Below are positions 1-9,500 of a stretch of 64,000 nucleotides of DNA, piece after piece. Position numbers and translations under genes: made by a program. Where the stretch lies: the NCBI RefSeq assembly GCF_012273895.1, contig NC_052110.1, forward strand, positions 5,022,001 to 5,086,000, written 5' to 3'. The notes beneath the pieces are model-generated. The model was not told the origin of the DNA, did not search any database, and saw nothing but the letters and a program-made list of their open reading frames with translations. The stretch's first letter is position 1. Each line of letters begins with the position of its first letter. Origin of the DNA: Zerene cesonia (taxonomy: Eukaryota > Arthropoda > Insecta > Lepidoptera > Pieridae).

Positions 1-378
1 AAAGAACATTTTTTAATTGATGAAGTTAAGCATTTAAATAAAATCATGTGTCTCGTTAAGATTTGTTTAAGGAAAATTACCCATCATTATATTTGTCATT
101 AGAATATCGCTTGATCAGTGAAAGTCACCTTAATATTGTAAAAAAATTCTTAACTTAAAGTCTAAGAATAAAAGAAGAATATAAGATAACTTCTAAGTGA
201 TAAGGCCGCCCAATACATTCAATCTAATTCAAATTATAATGTTACTTCTTTTTACATTTTTTTAAGAGTTCAGTAAATTATAATTAATGGATAAATATTG
301 GCCTGGAGTACCAACAAAACTTCCAAACTAATATGATGATATTTAAGTAACCTTAAAATATACATCCACCCCTTTTAG

Positions 379-595
379 TTGGAAGAAGAGCTCGGAGCGA
401 AAATCTACATGGTCAGAATAGACGAATGCCTCATAGAGAAGGAGCAGTGCGAAGACTCCTGCCGGAACGTCCTGATGAAGAATAACGTTCCTCTCTCCGT
501 GTACACGAACACCACCAGCTTCGTTGGTGTGAGCGCGAGAGTGGAGTCCGAGTGCACTTGTGATGTGGAGGAACCGCTCATTTGTCTGAATGGAG
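379..595 (+). CDS. shg: shg exon: end of membrane-proximal domain and start of EGF
   Basis: Acceptor CCTTTTAG ends at 378 and donor GTAAGT starts at 596. The frame reads through RIDECLIEKEQCEDSC and VYTNTTSFVGV to ECTC and then ICLNGG, the typical cysteine-rich run before the first EGF of invertebrate classic cadherins. The exon ends one base into a Gly codon, completed by the GT that opens the exon at 1962. It may not be the first exon of the gene; upstream exons are outside the window. Confidence 0.85.
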
Positions 596-3500
596 GTAAG
601 TGGATAATTCTGGAAAATTCTTGATTGAAGTTTGAAATGTCACGATAATGTACTTTTTTAAATGCCTGTGTAAGTATACAAAAAAAAAATATATAAGAAT
701 AACTTTCTACCCTTCTTCGCAAAAGAGTGTTTCTCACGAAAACTTATCTACCTTAAACAATGTATAAANNNNNNNNNNNNNNNNNNNNNNNNNNNNNNNN
801 NNNNNNNNNNNNNNNNNNNNNNNNNNNNNNNNNNNNNNNNNNNNNNNNNNNNNNNNNNNNNNNNNNNNNNNNNNNNNNNNNNNNNNNNNNNNNNNNNNNN
901 NNNNNNNNNNNNNNNNNNNNNNNNNNNNNNNNNNNNNNNNNNNNNNNNNNNNNNNNNNNNNNNNNNNNNNNNNNNNNNNNNNNNNNNNNNNNNNNNNNNN
1001 NNNNNNNNNNNNNNNNNNNNNNNNNNNNNNNNNNNNNNNNNNNNNNNNNNNNNNNNNNNNNNNNNNNNNNNNNNNNNNNNNNNNNNNNNNNNNNNNNNNN
1101 NNNNNNNNNNNNNNNNNNNNNNNNNNNNNNNNNNNNNNNNNNNNNNNNNNNNNNNNNNNNNNNNNNNNNNNNNNNNNNNNNNNNNNNNNNNNNNNNNNNN
1201 NNNNNNNNNNNNNNNNNNNNNNNNNNNNNNNNNNNNNNNNNNNNNNNNNNNNNNNNNNNNNNNNNNNNNNNNNNNNNNNNNNNNNNNNNNNNNNNNNNNN
1301 NNNNNNNNNNNNNNNNNNNNNNNNNNNNNNNNNNNNNNNNNNNNNNNNNNNNNNNNNNNNNNNNNNNNNNNNNNNNNNNNNNNNNNNNNNNNNNNNNNNN
1401 NNNNNNNNNNNNNNNNNNNNNNNNNNNNNNNNNNNNNNNNNNNNNNNNNNNNNNNNNNNNNNNNNNNNNNNNNNNNNNNNNNNNNNNNNNNNNNNNNNNN
1501 NNNNNNNNNNNNNNNNNNNNNNNNNNNNNNNNNNNNNNNNNNNNNNNNNNNNNNNNNNNNNNNNNNNNNNNNNNNNNNNNNNNNNNNNNNNNNNNNNNNN
1601 NNNNNNNNNNNNNNNNNNNNNNNNNNNNNNNNNNNNNNNNNNNNNNNNNNNNNNNNNNNNNNNNNNNNNNNNNNNNNNNNNNNNNNNNNNNNNNNNNNNN
1701 NNNNNNNNNNNNNNNNNNNNNNNNNNNNNNNNNNNNNNNNNNNNNNNNNNNNNNNNNNNNNNNNNNNNTATAAGAATAACTTTCTACCCTTCTTCGCAAA
1801 AGAGTGTTTCTCACGAAAACTTATCTACCTTAAACAATGTATAAAAAAGTAACCAATACACAGGTATTACAATACCTGTTACTTTTTGTATGGTCGGGTG
1901 TTCTAATAATTTTCACATTCAAATTTTTCAAAACTTATCCAATAAATTATTTCCCTCCCAGGTACCCCATTCGCGGACAAATGCGAATGCCCGGAAGGCT
2001 GGAATGGACCACACTGCGAACAGACCTCCATCGCGTTCCACGGGAACGGCTGGGCCATGTACCCCCCGCCCCCCGCTTGCCAGGAGGGGCACGTCACCCT
2101 CACTGTGACGTCACATTCCAGTAACAGCTTGATCTTCTACTTGGGGCCGCTCAGATACAACCCCCTGCTTGATGTCCAAGGTAAACTCTAAAGCATAATA
2201 TGATATGTGTTATTCATTGTATTGTGTTGTTTTTTTTTCTTCTTGTGACGTCACATTCCAGTAACTGGTTTGTTTCAAACAAAAATTTCTGCAACCTCCT
2301 ATAAGGTTTTAATGCAGTGGGCTGATGAGAATAACTTTCTGGAATCGTTTTAGTAATTATAGGTTTTCTTCTCCTCATTAAACATATGCCGAGATGTAAA
2401 TAACAAATTGCAAGAAGACAGCTGTAAAACATCATAAAACATACCACTCCTCCAGTAAAAAAATATAAATATTTTCACAATTCAAGCATAAAACATGTGC
2501 TTTTGAGAAAAATAAATTGCTTTATATTTTACTTCTTTAAGTTTCGAATAGCTTTGGCGATTTATGCCACGAAAATAGGAAAAATACAGTTACAAAACTA
2601 TGAAAACAGTTTGATATATGTTAACTGCCGCAAAGATATTTACTGGCAACAGATAATACAGATTTATACAGCTATTGTTGAAAACATCTTTAAACTGTAG
2701 GAGAGTTAAACAAATATGCCAGAACGTAAACAATGTATGAACATTGCCTTTAGTTATGTCTGGCACCGCTTGTAGCGGACCACTTCGTAGCGGACGAGTT
2801 CGTAGCGGACTAGTTCGTAGCAAATATTTCTTTAGGCGGTGCCAAATTGCCAATCTAGTGAAGTGAGGTACTTAACACGATCGGAGTGATCTAATTTGTG
2901 TCGATTGCAACCAGCGCAAATAAAGAAGCTTGGATTTTAGATTTTTACTAAGCAACTTTCCGCTACGTCGTAGAGTTCTAAATTTAATAGACGTTTTAAT
3001 TTATTTATTTATTTTCTTAAATTATTATCTAAAGTAATTTATCGAATTAATAAATATTTAAAAATCATCAATCAAACATCATATCTATAAATTATTACTA
3101 ACAAATATAAAATTATCTCCAAAAAATAGCATGAAAGCTTTTAGGCTTATTAAATGTGAAATGTTTGATAACCCTTTTATAATATTGATGTTAACAGGAT
3201 TGTTAATATTCTAAATTTCGCGTGATTTCGAACATAAATAACAAATGTGCCAACGTGTTAAAATTTAAAAGCTTTATTCAATTGATAAATAACGTTATAC
3301 TGCAATATGTTGTAATGCCTATAACTTCCTTGAAAAGTAATTATACATAGTGGCTTTCTGTGTTATAACTTTTTTTATTGTTCTACGTGACGTGATAAAG
3401 TTTATGACGTCACGTGCACCATAGAATGTTCTGGAGTTTTCGCAACGTACTTGAATAAAATGTTTACATGTACAAAATATCGATATAAATGAATTCAACT

Positions 3501-6500
3501 AAGAGCAAACAAATTCAATTAGTTATAAAATAGAATGTTTTCGCTGTATATTAATGTTGGTAATAAAAGTTAAGAATTTTATAATTTTATATCATTATTT
3601 GAAATAGTTTCTTTAACATGCTTGAATAAAATTGTTTTAAGTAAGATAAAAAAAGATACAGGCTAAATTCACTTCATGCTTATGTTGATAATAGCATGCT
3701 CAATCTATATGTTAAAAAAGTTACCAAGTTCTAGATGCTAAAGATATTTTCAGAAAACCTAGTTCACATAGTCGGCATACCATATTTAGTGCCGTGCAGC
3801 TTTGTCCGAAAATTTTACATTTAACATTAATTACAAAGTTTAATCTCCGCTAAAGTTTGCAACACAAAATTCGGCTATTGGCAACCCAGTTAGCTCAACG
3901 CAGTATTAACTAAAGTGGCTAAAACCAACTTAACAATGTTGCCAACAATGAATATGTAGGGATTGTTACGACTTGACTAATGGTTTCCTACGGCTCTTTA
4001 ATACTAGAAATTTACTATTACACTGCAATAAAAAGTTGTCACGTAAACCTCGCTGATTTTCGTAAACGTATTTAATTTTGGTTGACATTTTTTGACGTCA
4101 ATGTTCTTTGAATTTTTTCTTTCCACCAAATGATATAAAATTCTTCGGTCTATTTGCGTGTTTACTGAAATAAAACAAAATTAAAAGTTTGCTAAGCTTA
4201 GAAAGTCTTTTGCGAACTTTTAATTTGTATTTCAAAAGTTAAATAATGTACACAAACGTATTTGACAGGATGATATCTATTTCAGGAACGCATTGAAGAC
4301 AATTTTATGACCTATAAATTCGCAATTTTAATTTGAGATTTTATGCATCATTCGGTGTCTCTTTCCCATTAAAAAAAAAACAGATAAGAGACCGTGAAGG
4401 CATATATGGTCCAAGTAACGTCTCATCGTTATCAAAAATCTGCTGACGATAGGCCAACTAAGATTTTTTTTGACAATATTGGCCGCTTATACACTCGTGA
4501 CCAGTTAAGCATCCTATTATAAATGCGAAAGTTTGTAAAGATGTGTGTGTGTTTGTTACTCTTTCACGCAAAGACTACTGAACCGATTGCAATGAAATTT
4601 GGTACGTAGACAGTTGGACATCTGGAATCACATATAGGCAACTTTTTATCTCGATGATCCTATGGGATACGGACTTACGCGGGTGAAACCGCGGGGCGCA
4701 GCTAAAGATCTATAACTTTGTAATAAGACTTATCAAACATCTCGTTATTTGCAAACATACATAAGAAGGCGTAGTTTAAACGAACAACCATAAAAACGTA
4801 ATAAACCTCGGGCACACTTCTTACATAGACGCTGGCTAGTCGCGTGGAGTAATGATTTTTTAATGATTCCGTAATGACTGACAGTCGGTTATGATTTACG
4901 AGCAATCGCGTGATAGTCCCTTGTAAATACATTATCACGTCTGTTATTTACGACGTTAAGTAATATCAAATTCTCGACCTTTATCATTACATGGCATTGT
5001 ATTGGTATCTGACATCTTCGTGTTATATACGAAAGGCGCACACGCAATGTCTAATTTTATTATACGTTTCAATTCAAAATTCAATTTGTTATCATTTGAT
5101 TAACATTGCTTTATACTAATATTATAAAGCTGAAGAGTTTGTTTGTTTGTTTGAACGCACTGATCTCAGACACCTGGTCCGATTTGATAAATTTTTTCAG
5201 TGTTAGGATAGTCCATTTATTTTATTTGGCCATCATGGTGAATATTGGTCAAACTTGTCGAATTCGGATACTGCATTAAAAACTTATAGAGGCTGATAAT
5301 GATTCTGATGAGGAGGGACATAGAATTCTACTAGTAATATTAGTTTGTAAGCACTTTCACGCAAAAACTACTGATCCGATTGCAATGAAATTTGGTACGT
5401 AGATAGCTAGCCATCTGGAATAACACATAGGCAATTTTTATTCCTACATTCCTACGAGATACGGACTTACGCAGGTGAAACTACGGGGCGCAGCTAGTAG
5501 GTTCTAATATGAAATTATTTTAGCTGAGAAAAACTTTTCATCCCTGTACCCAATATTCTATATAATTAATTAGTTTTTAAATAATAATTCATTTGTATTT
5601 AAAATAAAACAAATAATGATTTAATTTATAAAGGTATTTATTTAGTAGGTACATCTTCAACTTATATATGCTCTGTAAAGATAACATCGGCAAACAATTA
5701 ATTCTCCGCGCCGGGAAAACATTTCTTTACCCTTCTTGACACATTGAAATTTAATTATTTAAGGAACTTTGTTTGGGTGCTTTAATTAGCACAAATTTGC
5801 TACGTTTTCGTATAATTTTAGCGTGGTGTTTATATTAAAATAATTATCAGAACTCTTTCAACTGTGCTAATAAATATATATTTAAATATACTGCACCCCG
5901 CAGTGTCACAGATAGGATTTAATATTTTCAATTTTATGTTGAAAGAAATGTTGAATTATGGATCTCATGTTTAATATTTAATATGACAATAAACAAAATG
6001 TAAGTTCAAACTCAATCAACAATGTTATGAACTCTCCAGGCATTATATTCATTTTAACGTGCGTAATGTTTACTTCGCTTGAATTTCAGCCAAATATCCA
6101 GCATTAAGGTTATCCGCACATACGCTGTGGTTCATAACAGCACTCGTACTAGTGTTATAAGCTTGCTGAAGCTAATTGGAACACCATTAACATCACAACA
6201 TCGCGCAAAGTGCTGCGCTACCATAATGTAATTGCCCGCGTTTGTGAATACGTCAAGTATGAGAGTTTTCATAATGCGCTTTTTTTGCGATGGAAGAACG
6301 CTATCTCCTCTAAATGCTTCGATATTGTGATAAACAGTGTAGCGGATTATTTACCTTTGTGTTCGATGCTCTTATCGGATTCCTATTAGAAAGCTCAGAA
6401 ATAATACCTATGTATCTAATTTAGTATATCAATTCACTTATTTTTTTAAAACAAAAGTGACTTTTTTATTTGAATTTGAATTTATTTGTCGTTTATACTT

Positions 6501-9500
6501 ACTCCTCCTTATGGAACTAGATTTATTGTAAACTATTTTTGTTTTTGCTATCGATGCTAAAGTGACATTTTTATTATTTATTCTACCTGATCTGGTTTAT
6601 CGCATTCAGTTACGTTATAAAATTCTTCAGTATTTTTATAACAAATAACGGGTACCACTATGTTGTATTTATTTTTAGTTCGTATCAGAAATGAAGAAAA
6701 ATACGGATGTATTTTATATGTTAATTGTTTGCTTACTGCGTATTACTAATATAGGCAATGATGTAGCTAAAACTGAAATAAATAGAAACAACTCTGAGTT
6801 TCATCATACCAAGGGAATAACAAACAATATCATGTTACTGCGCTATGTTTTATTCAAATTACTAGCAAAATATTTAAAAGCAAACATGAGTCTGCACAGC
6901 TACTTGCAGGAACTAGTGTTTGAAATCCTGCTTGTATAAATTTGTAAATTTTACCATCGCATTTGTTATGCAAACAACCCAATGTATCTTTGGTCAGAAA
7001 ATCTTTTTATGCCATATGTTTAAGTTATTCGTTGTCCAATTCCATGAATATTAAAGCGTAGGTTTTGCAGTCCCTTATCGAACATAGGGGAACACGGGTT
7101 ATAAATATATAGTTAGTTTGAATGTCTATGCGTAAAAAATACTTTTAAAGAAAAGGGCTTTGTATAGACTTTACCGAGAAAGAAAATACATAAATTTTAA
7201 AAATTCGATCTTTTAGCAACAGACTTTAATGTAAGATCTTTATTCAAAAACATCAGATAAGAATTGATAGTTTGTTATACATCGAGTCCTTGTGTCATTA
7301 CAGTAAAGCGATCAAAAGTTACCGAGCATTTGTAAACGTCATCTTTAATCGGATTACGGATCAGAGCTCGATATTGGAAGCCATCGTTCATTAGAAGGAT
7401 GCTTCTCACTTTTAATTAACCGACATTTAAAGAGATATCATTATTATTATATTTGTTAAAACCAAAATATTCAGGACATAGGAAAATGATAAAATTTGTA
7501 CAGCTAACAAAAATCTGGCTGTTTTTTATAAATATTGAAGCCAACTCACTCACTGAGGATGATAATTGTGGTCGAGGAACGTAATTCACGCATTTTTAAT
7601 AACGGAAAACGGAGGACCTGAAATATTAACATGACATTCATTGTTCCAGATTTCATGTCTTTAGAATTGGTTGATGGTTACCCCGTGCTGCTGATCAACT
7701 ATGGGTCAGGTACAACGAAGCTGAACAATAGTGTGGTCTATGTTGCTGATGGGAAACCGCATCTCATAGAAATCGATCTGATGAAGAGTTCGATAGAAAT
7801 GTTCGTGGATAGATGCAAATTGTCTACTTGTATGAGTCTGGGCGCACCCACCGGGCCCAGGGAGATTTTAAATGGTGAGTTTTGAGAATTTAAACAAAAA
7901 GATATATATTCAGTTACCAGAGCGAGTTTTAATTTGAAGAAAACAATTTACTCGGCAATAATAATTTGTTCATGGTATTTGCATTAAATATATACAAAAT
8001 AAATATTATTAAAAAGTTACATAAAATATTTATATTATAATATGCATATTCCTTATACATTTTATCGAAAACAATTATATTTAGATTTATAAGTACAACA
8101 TTGAGGAAACGTTAAAATAACAAAAACGTGTTTCATATTTTCACTTCTGAAAAAACTCGTTACCTTAACACCTACATATTTCACTTTATTCTTAGTATTT
8201 CAACTCATGTATACACAACATTGAAAAACAGACTTGTTTATAAGTAATAATATATTTTCATTATCTAAATCTACATATTAAAACATTTCTGTCATAAATG
8301 ATCGTTTACAATAGCTGTAAATAATTTTAGTGAACGCACCGCTACAACTGGGTGGTGTCAGTGTGGACCTGGAAGATCTGGCTCATTCGTTTGGCTGGAA
8401 GCATGTCCCCACCAGCCAGCACTTCATGGGCTGCATCAGCAACTTTACGTACAACGATTATGTAAGTATTTTTTGATGATTTTGTTTAAGATATAAACCC
8501 TCAATAAACTTGACTACACACTTAATATGAACTACCAAAGATATAGTATTCTTCTTTGTTTTAAAGTATAAAAAAGTCGACCATGTGGTGGGTTTCCCAT
8601 CGCACCTCAGTAATCGAATGTCTTTTAATTTTTCGGTGTTATATGCGTTAGGGGCTCTATATCTTACTTGTACCTTCGCAAAAATGCTATAAATAGAAAC
8701 CTAATATTATCTTACTCGGAAAGAATGAGGGAACACGATAACTCTTTAATATTAATGAATAAATCGAAAAATCCACAAAAATAGGGCTTCAAGTATAAGA
8801 TTTCAGCTTTTCTAATTTTTGCCAAGACTTGTATTTCGGTTTCATACGTTCATTCATTTTATTAGTCTATATATTTTTAACCCAATACAGTTACTTGCAA
8901 TTCAAGTAAAAAATAGGGACGTCAAAACCATTTATACATATAAATATGTCAAATATCCTTTTAAAAACAACAACTTAAAAACCCATTACATGTCAATTAC
9001 GTTTTTTTCTCCTGACACATTCAATTTAAATACAGACATTTTTTGCTTAGATATTTATTAATATGAATTCACAGCATCACAATATGGCGCTAAGTGAAAC
9101 CTATTCTTAATTGAATCGTAATTCTATTGTTTCATTGGTCTAATTCAAACTTTTCCAATAGATGTACAACTTGGGCAAGCCATCCGTGGAGCAGAACGCG
9201 GACCCGGGCTGTCAGAAGAGCGTCTTCACGGCTGTCACATTTGGTATCGACACCAACTTCCTGGTCGCTATACTTGTGTGCATCGCCATATTAGTCAGTA
9301 AGTAAATGGGATTTCTTTTTCCTTATTTCACTTTGCGAAATATAACAGTAAAAGACTAGAGCTTTCTCCTAGCCGTTTCAACCGCGTACTTTAAAAAAAT
9401 ATAAATTGGTTGTGTAATTTTCCACGCATAGCTGCCGTTCCCGGAATTCTGGGATAAAAACCATCTCTGTACCAAATTTCGTTCAAATCGACAATTAGAA

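Larger units (their letters stand above)
2181..7649 (+). other. shg: shg intron 2 (5.5 kb)
   Basis: AT-rich non-coding sequence. It holds the 22-bp copy of exon sequence (2244-2265), an 84-bp inverted-repeat element with 15-bp tandem units (2761-2844), a TGACGTCA/CACGTG site (3405-3416), two Helitron-like copies (4512-4705, 5327-5497) and one 'AAGCTGAAGAG' family fragment (5114-5285). No further exon was found; open frames at 4702-4938 and 6691-6939 lack coding character. Confidence 0.7.

Noticed and set aside
405..737. 110-codon reverse-strand frame opposite the first shg exon
   Set aside because: Shadow of the real + strand exon, which has splice sites and a clear cadherin match.
753..1814. 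Long open frames on both strands across the N runs (also 45631-46747)
   Set aside because: They consist almost wholly of N-coded residues; a gap has no stop codons.
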